From assembly GCA_013331845.1 (NCBI GenBank), contig DUFR01000025.1, forward strand, positions 1,784-43,002: a stretch of DNA of 41,219 nucleotides, read 5' to 3'. Positions 5,725 through 15,733 of this stretch are shown here, one piece after another. The notes beneath the pieces were generated by a model that was not told where the DNA came from, made no database searches, and saw only the letters and a list, made by a program, of their open reading frames with translations. The translations under genes were made by a program, and so were the position numbers. The DNA comes from Candidatus Aenigmatarchaeota archaeon. GTDB lineage: Archaea > Aenigmatarchaeota > Aenigmatarchaeia > GW2011-AR5. Position 1 is the stretch's first letter. Every line of letters starts with the position of its first letter.

Positions 5725-8700
5725 GAAAGCTCAAACAGCTTTAGGTATATTTATCGCGTTTGGAGTAGTATTATTAGTTTTGATGTTATCCCCGAAAACG
5801 AGTTTTGCAGCATCTTGTGGCGACGGTTTGTGCGAACCGTCAGAATATCCTTGGTGCGAAGACGATTGCGGATATTGCGGTGATGGTCGGTGTTTAGGTT
5901 ATGACCCAACTGAATGCCCTCAGGATTGCGGAGGCGGTACTTGCACTCCTCCGTGTACTGGTAGTCAGATATGCCAGAGTGGTGTATGCGTTTCTGATGG
6001 TGGCACTGATACAGGCGTAGCGACAGGGGTCGGCGACGTGAGCACATGCTCTGGCACAACAGGCTGTACAGGCGCTACATGTCGCTGGAGCAAATGCGCG
6101 ACAACTGCCGACCCAACAAAGATAGAGTTCACATTTACCATACCTAATACGTGCATTGGAAATTCAAGATATGACTCATCGCGGAGAAAATATGTTCCTG
6201 CAAAACCGTGTGCTACGAATGCTGTTTCGTTTCCTGACAGCGTGAAGGATGCTTATGCCAACAACTGCCTGCACAGTATTCTTCTTACACAGGTTCAGTC
6301 TGATGATTATGGCAAAGTATGCGCTGGTGCAGGGTGCAGCTCTAGCAGCGCTTCAGCTAGCGGCATTATTTCGGGTCCAGGAGGAGGCGCTGGCGGAGGG
6401 GGTGGAAACTCCTTTGTTTCTGGTACACCAGTGCTGCTTGCCGACGGTAGTTCAAAACCAATTGAAGAAATAAGTATTGGAGACAAAGTCCGTTCGTTCG
6501 ACCCGGAGACCAGCAGGTTTGCCACTGGCAATGTCACTTCTATTCTTACACGAGATGTTCAGGAAAGTTATATTATTGACTTTGATGACGGTTCAAGTGT
6601 GGGAGTTACTGGCACACACCCATTTTATGTCAAGACAGCCGCTTTCGGAGTTCCTACTGTACATAAATATTTTGTGCAGGTTAAAGACCTGATGGCTGAC
6701 GACCGAGTCTACAAAGCGGCTAATGATCAAGCAGTTCCTGTTAAGATTACTGCTATTCGGCAGATATCAAAGTCAGTTACAGTGTATAATTTCAACGTTG
6801 AGATGTTTCATACATATATTGCCAACAACATGATGGTTCATAATATTAAACCTCAACCAGCTGTCCTGGCAAAGCCAACATTCAGCGTTACGGGATTCAC
6901 GACAGGCGCTGGCGGTGTTATCTATACAGCAGCGAGCAATGGCGTCTGGTCGCCAAACATTGATGCGACCAATGCTTTTGACAGTGCAAATCCACAAGTG
7001 AGTCTTTATGTTGAGGATAAAATAGCAGCGAGCGGCGGCGGAGCGTCAAGAACCATAGGCGCGACGTTCAAGGTAATAATTCTCAACCCATCACCGACGC
7101 AAAAGTGCGTTATGGACACGGCAACAGGAAAACCAAAGATAGTGGTGCTTTGTGCTGGCACGACAGTAGAATGCACCCAAACACCAACGGAAATCCCAAC
7201 GCTTACCGCGCCGCGCTGCATTGACGTGACCAGTCAGGCGAGATGGTATTCTACGGGCAATTCTACTTCGAAGTGCGTTGACAGTAACCAATACAAAGCC
7301 ATGGTTACGCCACAGCAATATCTGGTACCTATATGCACGAAGAATGTAACAGACCCGACATTTTCAAAATATGGTAATTATAAAACTAATGCAACCCAAC
7401 CCGGCGACCCGCCTGGAGGCGGTCCTCGCACAAGGAATAACTGGACGACAAGAACATCCTGCGGCACCCTTGGCTGCGACACTGCTACTGGACAGTGTCG
7501 TACTGGTGGTGGCGGCGGATGCCCTGCCGGACAGACATTGTGCAGTGATGGTGTTTGCAGAACTAGTTGCGTAGGCGGCGGCACTTGCATAAAACCTCCT
7601 TCGCTTACTTCAATAACCGCAGCGCCGCGGTATGTGGCGCCTACAGGTATTGTAACAATGACAAGCATTGGTTCGAGCACTGAATCCATAGTAACCAACG
7701 GTACCCCGAGGCAAATGAAAGTCAAACTGGAGTGTGGCACAGCAACAGGTGACTTTAACACAACTGCTCCCCGACCAGGCGGGAACAATACAAATCCCCC
7801 ACCAGGCGGAGGCAGTTGCGATGCGCCAGCCGGCTCTGCAAGTTACACTGCCAAAGTAATTGCTGCTATTGATGCTTATTTGGCTGCATATCCCAATATA
7901 GCAAGTAAATCAGGCAATGACGATGAGGCTGTGTTTACTTATCTGGAAGGTGTTGCTGAGAAATTCAGAACACAAAATCCGGGCTTTTCTGCGAGTGGTA
8001 ATGTAATAAATTGTAATGGCAACCGCGGAAACGACGGACTAATAGTCGGCAGCAGCACTGACAGCTATGGCCAATATTATGATTTAATAAATGGCGTTGT
8101 TGCGGGCAACGGCGGCACAATCGCTGAGTCGAGCTGGGCATCGTTTGTCGAGCTCGCCAATTGGAGAAGATGCAATTGCGGAAGAACTACACCAACAGGT
8201 TCGGCGACAGCCCGGCCCACGTTTAGTGTGACAGGAGCTTCCACTGGCGCCGGAGGCTGCCAGTCAGTAACTCAATCAGGTGTTCTATCTATTTTGCAGC
8301 CACACTCTCCTGATAACACAGGAATAATGGAAGCTCTTCCTGAATTACAACAAGCCTTTGGTTCCCAAGTTCAAGTACTTTATCATCCCATAAGGCTCGA
8401 CAAAGTAGATTTTGGAGGAGGCATGGTTGTTGATGTTATTAATGGTGCCACAGGTCAGCCTGCTAGTGTTTCTGGAGCTACATGGGGATGGATTGTAGAA
8501 ACACCTTGCGGCGGCACAGGCAACACAGGCAGCACAAGTGTCTCGTGCCAGACAGGCACCTTTAGTGCCAATCTGTGCAGCGGGCAATTGACTGACAGCA
8601 ACCCAACATGTACTTTTACTGTTCCGCCGGAATGGAGAGGCGGCGGACATTTCCAGAACCTTTACTGCCGCCTGAAGGACGAATCTGGTTTGTACTCAAA

Positions 8701-11700
8701 CTCAAGCAGGACAAGCATAATAGTTGACAACACGCCGCCTGTGTCTCAAATAACTGCGCCAGCGGCAAACAGCGCCCAGACAGCCAACTTCCAGATTAGT
8801 GTCACGGATTCAGATGACTCTGGCCTGGACAAGTGCTACTATACAACCTCAACCACTTCATCTTCCACTGTTTTGCCGCGGGCAAATATCGCACTTTCTA
8901 ATCCTTACAAAGTATGGAGGCCGCTCGATGTGGCTTATAGCACTAGGAGCGATGTGGCGCTGGCTGTTTGGAATGACAATACAGTTACCAAAGGGGCTGT
9001 CGGACAATTAATAAAGGGCGACGGAACACTGATTGGCAGCAACTTCATACTCGGAACCAATAACGATTTCAGCGGCGGCATCAAAGTCGCTTACGATGAG
9101 GACGATGATTTATTCTTAGTTGTATGGGGCACTGGTGTTGGCAACAGCATGGGGCCGACCTATGGCTCGCTTGTCAGACCAGACGGCACATTTGTCAAGC
9201 AGAATTTTGTTATCATGAACGATTGTAATGTAGGCATCCATGCTTCCTCTAGTGGGAATATAGCCTACAGCAAAAACGCTAAAACATTCTATGTAACCTG
9301 CACACACGGCATCATAACTACTGGTAGCATTGTAGGCAATTCAGTTACGCCAGACGGCACTGTTGGAAACGAAGTGGTTGTGACAGGCGGCGGCATGTTT
9401 GGTTCTTCAGTTGCAGCAAGCGGGAGCACTGAACTTGTTACGTGGTTTGATTCAAACGACATTGCCTACGGCAGACTATACGACTCTAATGGCGCCGCTT
9501 TGACAGATCCAATCAGGATTTCAACCGGAACGCTGGGAGGTTATGTGGCGCTTGTTCCGTTCTATGATACTACACGCAATGAGTACACCGTTTTCTACTG
9601 GGGAAGTGTTGACAAAAAACTTTACAAACGCACTATTGGACCAAGCGGAACTTTGGGAACCGAGTCTACCGTGTTCACTAACAACAATGTTGGAGTCAGT
9701 GATATTGCCTACAATCCTTTGACTGGCAGTTATTTTGTCGCGGACCAGCATATTAATGATAATGGAAACGGGTACATTGAAATAAGCAGCAGCGGAACTG
9801 CGGCAGCGTCTGTCAGAGTTTCTGAAGACACAACACTTCCGCACTATACACCAGCTATAATAGCTACAAAGAGCAACGTGCCGCTCACGATAATGAACCG
9901 TGCGGGCGATGCTTATGCACAGTTCGGCGGACTGAATGGCGCAATTAACGGCGCCAAGCTCAGGACGTGCAATAGCCAGACAACAATAACTGTCGGACCT
10001 GGCAATGACTGTCCTAATCAAGGCGCGTGCACTGTCAGCGCTTTTGCGACTGATATCACCGGCAACGTTGGCACACCTGATTCGCGCAGCTTCACCATAA
10101 AATTGATTCTCACAAATATTACTTCGCCGCCGGACAACAGCAACCAGACCGGCAACTTTTCCGTTGATGTTCAGGACCGGGACTTTGCTTCTACGACAAA
10201 CAGTACACTTACATGCACTTATGATGTCTATAGCATTGGTTCAACATCTACAAAGACCGTGAACAACGCAGCACGCAGATGCAACAGCAACTTCACAGTC
10301 ACAGTAGGACCTGGTGGCAACTGCACTAACATGGGGCAGGGCTCATGTAAAGTTGTCGCAAAAATTGACAAGACCATGAACGGCACCAGAGTTGAAGATA
10401 CCAGCGAGCGTTTCTATAACATTGACTGGGTTACACCTTTCTCAGAAATTGTCAGCGCGCCTACCAATTGGGTAACTTCTGACTTCACTATTTCTGTAAG
10501 GGATAACGCTCAGGGCGTTGCCAGCAGAATATCAAAATGCCAGTACAGAGTGGTCAGCAATGTAACACAGACAGTGCCGTGGACTGACAGGACCTGCGGC
10601 ATTAATGCGCCTGTCAGCATACCGATAACCGTCGGGCCTGGCAAAAACTGCAGGCATGAGGGCGGCGACGCGTGCACGATAATTGTCAGGCCTTTGGACA
10701 TGTCTGGAGCGCCGGGCATAGAGGACAATGTTTCTGTTCCAGTACTTTTCAATGCCACTCCAGACGGATTTTCAAGCACAATAACCACGCAGACCGAGAG
10801 AGGGCTAAACTTCAGCGGCACTACGCGGCAGGAACTGAGAGCATACACGTTCTACGTCTGCAACAAAAACTCGAATGTTAATAGCTGCATAGCAGCATAC
10901 AACAGCAACAACAAAGGCGTTAACAAGCCGAACTTCTGTGGTTCGCTTCTTGGAAAATGCGACGTGAGGTGCAGCGATCAGACAGCTTCATACTACTTTG
11001 CCGCGAGAGGCACGCCGGTCGGCCAATCCACGACGGTTACTGTTGTCAGTTCTATCATGTCCGCGGCGTGTCCAACGTTTAACATAGGCACAATAAATGA
11101 ATGGTATCAAATATTTACTCAGCTCGAAGTGGAAATTGGCACTGAAATAGGAATTATTGATTCTTGCATAAACCAGAACGGCGTGTCGAATCTTTGCAAT
11201 AACGAGACACTTGCGATTCTAAGGGAAGCGCTGCTTATTACCCAGGACCACTTAAAATACATGAATGTTACTATGCGAGACCTTACGGTTACAACGGCGC
11301 AGCAGCTGATTCAGCGCTCGATAGAAAAGAGAGACGAACTTTCTGCGCTTCTCGGCAGAATAAGACCGCCGACGCTTGTAACAACGACTGTTATCATGCC
11401 TGATGTCGTAAGATTTAACCGCAGCATGGACTTGATCGCCCTGATAAACAAGAATGGTCCTACGGATGTCTTTGGAACCGTTTACTGTACAATAACAAAG
11501 CCTGGCAATGTGGTCCAGCAGAACAAGTCATCTTGTCTTGCATTAGTCGGATCTGGGCAACGCATGGCCACATATACGGTTCCGTTCATGCCTGACAGGA
11601 TGGGAACATGGAGCTACAGCTGCAAACTGGGACGCTCGGTAAGACCGGACTGCTCCTTTGAGGTGAACCAGACACCTGTCAGCGACACGTTTGTTGTGTT

Positions 11701-14700
11701 ACCAGTTGCGAGCACTTTCATACACTCATTATCAGCTCCAGACAACGTGATAAGGAGTAGCGTAGCAACTACAGATGTTGTTGTGACAAATCCTGACAGC
11801 ATGGCAAGGTTTGTTAATGTAACCTGCAGTTTCAAATATATGGCCAACGGGCAGCTGATTACAAGAGTAAATTCATCAGGCTGCATTAATGCTGTTGCTG
11901 GTGATACAACAGTTCCTGTTAATATGTATGCCAGCACTCTTGGCGAATGGAACGTAAGCAGCTGCACTGTATATTCGTCTTCATCATCGAACTGCGCCAG
12001 CCAGTCGCGCGATAATGTTTCTCTTGACACTGCGAGCTACATGGTGATCCTGCCTAGTACGGTTTTCATTGAGTCTGTTAGCGTGCCTCAGACACCTGTG
12101 CTGAACAACTCTCTGGTTAGCATACCGGCTGTTATTAACAACCCTACAAATGATGTTGCTTATGTCACTTTGAACTGCGGAATGACAAAGCCGCAAAACG
12201 GCGGCTCGCTGATCGTCACAGACCAAAACGGTGTTGATTCTGGCAGGACGAGTTCGTTCACGCTTGACACCACAACTGACCGCGTCGGCATGTGGAACAT
12301 AAGTTCCTGCAGTGTTTCGGTCTCACCAGTTCCGGACTTCTCGAACAGCGCGGTTGTTTTTACGCGCAACAATGTGGGCGCATTCAATGTTATCGCCAGA
12401 ACCAATCTTACAATAACAGACGTAAGCCCGCAGGGTACAGTCCAGAACAACACATTCACCAGTATAAGCGTTTCTATTACAAACCCTTCCAATACGCGTT
12501 ATGGGCGTGTTTCATGTATTGTAAGAGACCCAATTAATAGAGCTCATGTCAACAACTCTGCTTGCCTGCTGGTAACAAGCAATGCGCAAAGAGTTTTCGC
12601 CGTCAACTTTTTCGCAAACAGAACAGGTGAATGGCACATCCCACAATGCTCTGTTTACGGCTCAGCTTATTCTGACTGTTCCCAAGCGTCACTGCATGAT
12701 ACAAAAACTTTTGTTGGCAAGTCGTTTAATTCAACAATTACCTGCACTAATGGCTTGTACAGCGCGACCAATCCGACAACAGGCATATGCCAGGAATTTG
12801 GCAACAACTGTAACATACCTGCCGGCTGGATAAATATAACAGCAGGTTCGTGCCCGGCTGGTCCTGGTGTTGTTTACATATCGTCGGTCACTGTTCCAAC
12901 AAGCGACGTCGTAAATAATTCCAATGTTAACATAGACACACTTGTGGCAAATCCAGTAAATGATGACAGGTTTGGCCAGGTCAGCTGCACTGTCAGAAGC
13001 CCGAGCGGCGCGACACAACTTCTTACTTCGTCCTGCCAAGGCATACCCGCAATAAACACGCGAACATACAGAATAACACTCCCTGTGAATACAGTTGGCA
13101 TTTGGAACGTTACGAGATGCAGTGTCAATGCTTCCACAGATTGTGCCTCGGTAACGCTGCAGCACACCTTCAATGCGAGCAAGACAATAAATGTCATACG
13201 CGGCATCAACCTTTCATTTGTTTCATTCTCACTGCCGCCGGACGCAGTGGTTAACAGTGTTGTGCAATTACAGGCTGCTATGAGAAACCCTTCAGACGCA
13301 GCGAGATACGCGCGCGTGTTCTGCAGCTTCAGGAATCCGAATAATCTGGATGCGTCAAATACAACAGCATGCCTGCAGGTGGCAGGAACATCCACGTCGA
13401 CATTTGGAGTAAACATACACACGAATATTGTTGGAACATGGAATGTTCAAACGTGCACATTGCGCGGCTCCCTTGATTCAAGCTGCGCAGAACTTCATGA
13501 CACTGAATCCAACATAGGAGCGTTCAACATAACTGCTGTATCACCACCGCCGGCGCTTGCAGAACTTTTCATAAGCAACATAAGTGCCAGCTCAGCAGCA
13601 CAAAATGACAGCCGCGTAAGCGTTCTGGTTTATGGAAGAAACAGCAACCTTGCCAACAGCAGCTATGCTCATGTGGGATGTGATTTCCTGAACCCGCTTG
13701 GCGGACTGACAAGGCAAACATCCTCATGCATGCAGGTAACTGCCAATAGCACGGTACGCTTCGGTGTTTCACAGCTGCTTAACATACTTGGAACATGGAC
13801 TGTACGAAACTGTTTCATAAACGCGTCAAACACGAACAATTGTGCACCTTCAGCACTTAATAATGTTTCAACTGAATCAAGATCAATAACAGTCTCGCTC
13901 CCTCCAAACCTTTATATCACAGGTGTCAACGCGCCTGACGCTGATGTTGTAAATAACACGAATGTAAATATAGATATTTTTGTTAACAATCCTCTCAACG
14001 ACGACAAATATGGCTTTGTAAGCTGCATAATAGAGAACCCTGCTGGCATTAACCAGACCAAAACCACACCATGCTCTTTTGTGCAGAGGGCCAACAACAA
14101 GAGATATAATGTTTCTTTATTTGCTGGAGTTGTCGGCTCGTGGAACGTGAGGAACTGTTCTGTTAGATCTTCAGCAAGCGCCAGCTGCGCCAGCTCCTCG
14201 GTTGCAGGAGAACTTATAAACGGCGACACATTCAATGTGATACGCGGCTACAACCTTACCCTTTCGTCATTGTCTGTGCCGCAATCTGTTTATGTAAACC
14301 TGCCTTTGTACGTGGCATACACGCTGAGAAACCCTTCAACCTCTGACCGGTATGCCCGGGTTACATGCACCATGACAAAGGGAGGACAGAGTGTTGTTAA
14401 CACGTCATCATGCATGACCATAGGACCTGAGTCATTCATTGATAATAACGCCGTGTTTACGCCTGCTTCAACAGGGACGTGGTCTGTTACTTGCGTGGCT
14501 GAACGTTCTTTCGACGCAGGCTGCACTTCTCTCGAGGCGCACGACAGGAATTCAGAAAACTTTAATGTAACGACTCCGCCTGACCTGTTCATACAATCAA
14601 TAGATGTGCCATCACTTGCACCCAAGGATTACGAAGTCTTTACAACGCTGAGAATAAGGAATCCTGCAATTACAAACGCTTACGGCTTTGTCCAGTGCAC

Positions 14701-15709
14701 GTTCAAAAACAGACTTAATGAAACAACGTACAATAACTCTGACTGCCTTAACATGACTTCTGACACAACCACAGTAAGCATGGGTATCACACCAGCGCTT
14801 CGCGGCAACTGGAGTGTTTACAACTGCTATGTGAACGCCACACCACTCACTGATTGCAGCTCGTCAAGGGTGCATAATATCTCGACGACAGAAAAATCGT
14901 TTAACGTGTTCGCGCCGGTTCTCTCCTTTGTCGGTAGCATAAATCTTGCGTCTTCAAATCTTATGGTTGGTGATATTGCTGACATAGTTGTTAATGTGAA
15001 AAATACAGGAGAACGAGAATATCTTACCTTTGTCAACTGTACTCTTATCAATCCTCTCGGAGTTTCTTATATGCTTACGACAACGCCGCAGACGCTGCAA
15101 ATAGATGAAACAAGAGACTTCCATCCGCAGCGCCAGGTTGATGTTTCAGGAACATGGAAAGTCGGCATCTGCGGCGCTTACAGCATAAGCAGCCCGCCTA
15201 AGCTGGAAGCAAGCAAGACAGTTAACCATAACTTTGACGTGCTGTATGCGGCTTCAACAGACGAGTGCAGCAGCAGCGTTCCATGCCAGGTCGGCTTCAC
15301 TTGTGAGAGCGGAAAATGCGTAGCTGCCCAGCCGCTTTGCACTGCAAGCAACTGCCCAGGCACAAAACAGGGGTGCTACTGCTCCAATGACCAATGCGTT
15401 TCGTGTGGACAGGGCTATACATGCTCACGGGCCAGTTGCGTTCCGGAGACGCCGGTTATCAACACTTGCAGATCAACCAATGATTGCACGTCTGGCAACA
15501 TATGCGTAAACGGAGTATGCCAGCAAAAACCTGTCGAATGCTACAGCAATAGTGATTGTGGCGTCAATTATGTATGCAGCTCAGGAAGCTGCGTTGTGTC
15601 TGTTCAGAAGCCGCTACTGGATGAGAAAATAATATATTTCCTTATAATACTCCTTGCAGTATTAATGGTTCCCATAATTTTATTCATTTATATTAAGCGT
15701 GCAATATAA
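5723..15709 (+). CDS. Giant cell-surface protein with Hint domain and Ig-like repeats
   Basis: A 3328-residue secreted, membrane-anchored protein if started at ATG 5723, which is preceded by GAGGCGGT and opens a signal peptide or anchor (KAQTALGIFIAFGVVLLVL). In order: Cys-rich CGDG-type modules; a Gly-rich linker; a Hint domain (residues 230-374); Cys-rich and Gly-rich segments; a beta-propeller-like region (about 1050-1380, repeats around LFLVVW); three repeats with VGPGxxC ... GxxxC; a Cys module plus helical segment; about eleven Ig-like repeats of roughly 100 residues (DNA about 11380-15230); small disulfide modules; and a C-terminal membrane helix (LLAVLMVPIILFIYI) with a short basic tail. 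N-x-S/T sites are abundant. It would be an adhesin or cell-contact protein. A pilin-like gene follows 24 nt downstream. Confidence 0.85.
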   Translation: MKAQTALGIFIAFGVVLLVLMLSPKTSFAASCGDGLCEPSEYPWCEDDCGYCGDGRCLGYDPTECPQDCGGGTCTPPCTGSQICQSGVCVSDGGTDTGVATGVGDVSTCSGTTGCTGATCRWSKCATTADPTKIEFTFTIPNTCIGNSRYDSSRRKYVPAKPCATNAVSFPDSVKDAYANNCLHSILLTQVQSDDYGKVCAGAGCSSSSASASGIISGPGGGAGGGGGNSFVSGTPVLLADGSSKPIEEISIGDKVRSFDPETSRFATGNVTSILTRDVQESYIIDFDDGSSVGVTGTHPFYVKTAAFGVPTVHKYFVQVKDLMADDRVYKAANDQAVPVKITAIRQISKSVTVYNFNVEMFHTYIANNMMVHNIKPQPAVLAKPTFSVTGFTTGAGGVIYTAASNGVWSPNIDATNAFDSANPQVSLYVEDKIAASGGGASRTIGATFKVIILNPSPTQKCVMDTATGKPKIVVLCAGTTVECTQTPTEIPTLTAPRCIDVTSQARWYSTGNSTSKCVDSNQYKAMVTPQQYLVPICTKNVTDPTFSKYGNYKTNATQPGDPPGGGPRTRNNWTTRTSCGTLGCDTATGQCRTGGGGGCPAGQTLCSDGVCRTSCVGGGTCIKPPSLTSITAAPRYVAPTGIVTMTSIGSSTESIVTNGTPRQMKVKLECGTATGDFNTTAPRPGGNNTNPPPGGGSCDAPAGSASYTAKVIAAIDAYLAAYPNIASKSGNDDEAVFTYLEGVAEKFRTQNPGFSASGNVINCNGNRGNDGLIVGSSTDSYGQYYDLINGVVAGNGGTIAESSWASFVELANWRRCNCGRTTPTGSATARPTFSVTGASTGAGGCQSVTQSGVLSILQPHSPDNTGIMEALPELQQAFGSQVQVLYHPIRLDKVDFGGGMVVDVINGATGQPASVSGATWGWIVETPCGGTGNTGSTSVSCQTGTFSANLCSGQLTDSNPTCTFTVPPEWRGGGHFQNLYCRLKDESGLYSNSSRTSIIVDNTPPVSQITAPAANSAQTANFQISVTDSDDSGLDKCYYTTSTTSSSTVLPRANIALSNPYKVWRPLDVAYSTRSDVALAVWNDNTVTKGAVGQLIKGDGTLIGSNFILGTNNDFSGGIKVAYDEDDDLFLVVWGTGVGNSMGPTYGSLVRPDGTFVKQNFVIMNDCNVGIHASSSGNIAYSKNAKTFYVTCTHGIITTGSIVGNSVTPDGTVGNEVVVTGGGMFGSSVAASGSTELVTWFDSNDIAYGRLYDSNGAALTDPIRISTGTLGGYVALVPFYDTTRNEYTVFYWGSVDKKLYKRTIGPSGTLGTESTVFTNNNVGVSDIAYNPLTGSYFVADQHINDNGNGYIEISSSGTAAASVRVSEDTTLPHYTPAIIATKSNVPLTIMNRAGDAYAQFGGLNGAINGAKLRTCNSQTTITVGPGNDCPNQGACTVSAFATDITGNVGTPDSRSFTIKLILTNITSPPDNSNQTGNFSVDVQDRDFASTTNSTLTCTYDVYSIGSTSTKTVNNAARRCNSNFTVTVGPGGNCTNMGQGSCKVVAKIDKTMNGTRVEDTSERFYNIDWVTPFSEIVSAPTNWVTSDFTISVRDNAQGVASRISKCQYRVVSNVTQTVPWTDRTCGINAPVSIPITVGPGKNCRHEGGDACTIIVRPLDMSGAPGIEDNVSVPVLFNATPDGFSSTITTQTERGLNFSGTTRQELRAYTFYVCNKNSNVNSCIAAYNSNNKGVNKPNFCGSLLGKCDVRCSDQTASYYFAARGTPVGQSTTVTVVSSIMSAACPTFNIGTINEWYQIFTQLEVEIGTEIGIIDSCINQNGVSNLCNNETLAILREALLITQDHLKYMNVTMRDLTVTTAQQLIQRSIEKRDELSALLGRIRPPTLVTTTVIMPDVVRFNRSMDLIALINKNGPTDVFGTVYCTITKPGNVVQQNKSSCLALVGSGQRMATYTVPFMPDRMGTWSYSCKLGRSVRPDCSFEVNQTPVSDTFVVLPVASTFIHSLSAPDNVIRSSVATTDVVVTNPDSMARFVNVTCSFKYMANGQLITRVNSSGCINAVAGDTTVPVNMYASTLGEWNVSSCTVYSSSSSNCASQSRDNVSLDTASYMVILPSTVFIESVSVPQTPVLNNSLVSIPAVINNPTNDVAYVTLNCGMTKPQNGGSLIVTDQNGVDSGRTSSFTLDTTTDRVGMWNISSCSVSVSPVPDFSNSAVVFTRNNVGAFNVIARTNLTITDVSPQGTVQNNTFTSISVSITNPSNTRYGRVSCIVRDPINRAHVNNSACLLVTSNAQRVFAVNFFANRTGEWHIPQCSVYGSAYSDCSQASLHDTKTFVGKSFNSTITCTNGLYSATNPTTGICQEFGNNCNIPAGWINITAGSCPAGPGVVYISSVTVPTSDVVNNSNVNIDTLVANPVNDDRFGQVSCTVRSPSGATQLLTSSCQGIPAINTRTYRITLPVNTVGIWNVTRCSVNASTDCASVTLQHTFNASKTINVIRGINLSFVSFSLPPDAVVNSVVQLQAAMRNPSDAARYARVFCSFRNPNNLDASNTTACLQVAGTSTSTFGVNIHTNIVGTWNVQTCTLRGSLDSSCAELHDTESNIGAFNITAVSPPPALAELFISNISASSAAQNDSRVSVLVYGRNSNLANSSYAHVGCDFLNPLGGLTRQTSSCMQVTANSTVRFGVSQLLNILGTWTVRNCFINASNTNNCAPSALNNVSTESRSITVSLPPNLYITGVNAPDADVVNNTNVNIDIFVNNPLNDDKYGFVSCIIENPAGINQTKTTPCSFVQRANNKRYNVSLFAGVVGSWNVRNCSVRSSASASCASSSVAGELINGDTFNVIRGYNLTLSSLSVPQSVYVNLPLYVAYTLRNPSTSDRYARVTCTMTKGGQSVVNTSSCMTIGPESFIDNNAVFTPASTGTWSVTCVAERSFDAGCTSLEAHDRNSENFNVTTPPDLFIQSIDVPSLAPKDYEVFTTLRIRNPAITNAYGFVQCTFKNRLNETTYNNSDCLNMTSDTTTVSMGITPALRGNWSVYNCYVNATPLTDCSSSRVHNISTTEKSFNVFAPVLSFVGSINLASSNLMVGDIADIVVNVKNTGEREYLTFVNCTLINPLGVSYMLTTTPQTLQIDETRDFHPQRQVDVSGTWKVGICGAYSISSPPKLEASKTVNHNFDVLYAASTDECSSSVPCQVGFTCESGKCVAAQPLCTASNCPGTKQGCYCSNDQCVSCGQGYTCSRASCVPETPVINTCRSTNDCTSGNICVNGVCQQKPVECYSNSDCGVNYVCSSGSCVVSVQKPLLDEKIIYFLIILLAVLMVPIILFIYIKRAI
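6410..6844 (+). other. Hint (intein-like) domain within the giant surface protein
   Basis: Residues 230-374. Seen: an N-terminal block SFVSGTPVLLADGSSKPI followed by EEISIGDKVRSFD, block B with TGTHPFYV (T-x-T-H type), and a C-terminal block VYNFNVEMFHTYIANNM ending MVHN. The first residue is Ser instead of the usual Cys and the residue after the terminal Asn is Ile, not Cys, Ser or Thr. Protein splicing is therefore unlikely, while N- or C-terminal cleavage remains possible, as in bacterial intein-like and polymorphic-toxin Hint domains. No homing endonuclease is inserted. Confidence 0.85.
11380..15230 (+). repeat. About eleven tandem Ig-like repeats, roughly 100 codons each
   Basis: Each unit has a beta-rich pattern: a start such as FIxSVxxP, then NNSxVxIxxxVxNPxNDxxYGxVxC, a second Cys in SSC or SxC, the strand GxWNVxxCxV, a closing Cys and a link ending FNV. 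Four conserved cysteines per unit suggest two disulfides. Units have diverged at the DNA level, so the array is old. One similar unit occurs in the second surface protein (encoded near 34460-34790). Confidence 0.75.
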
Positions 15710-15733
15710 CTTAAGTAATGGATTGGTAATGCT

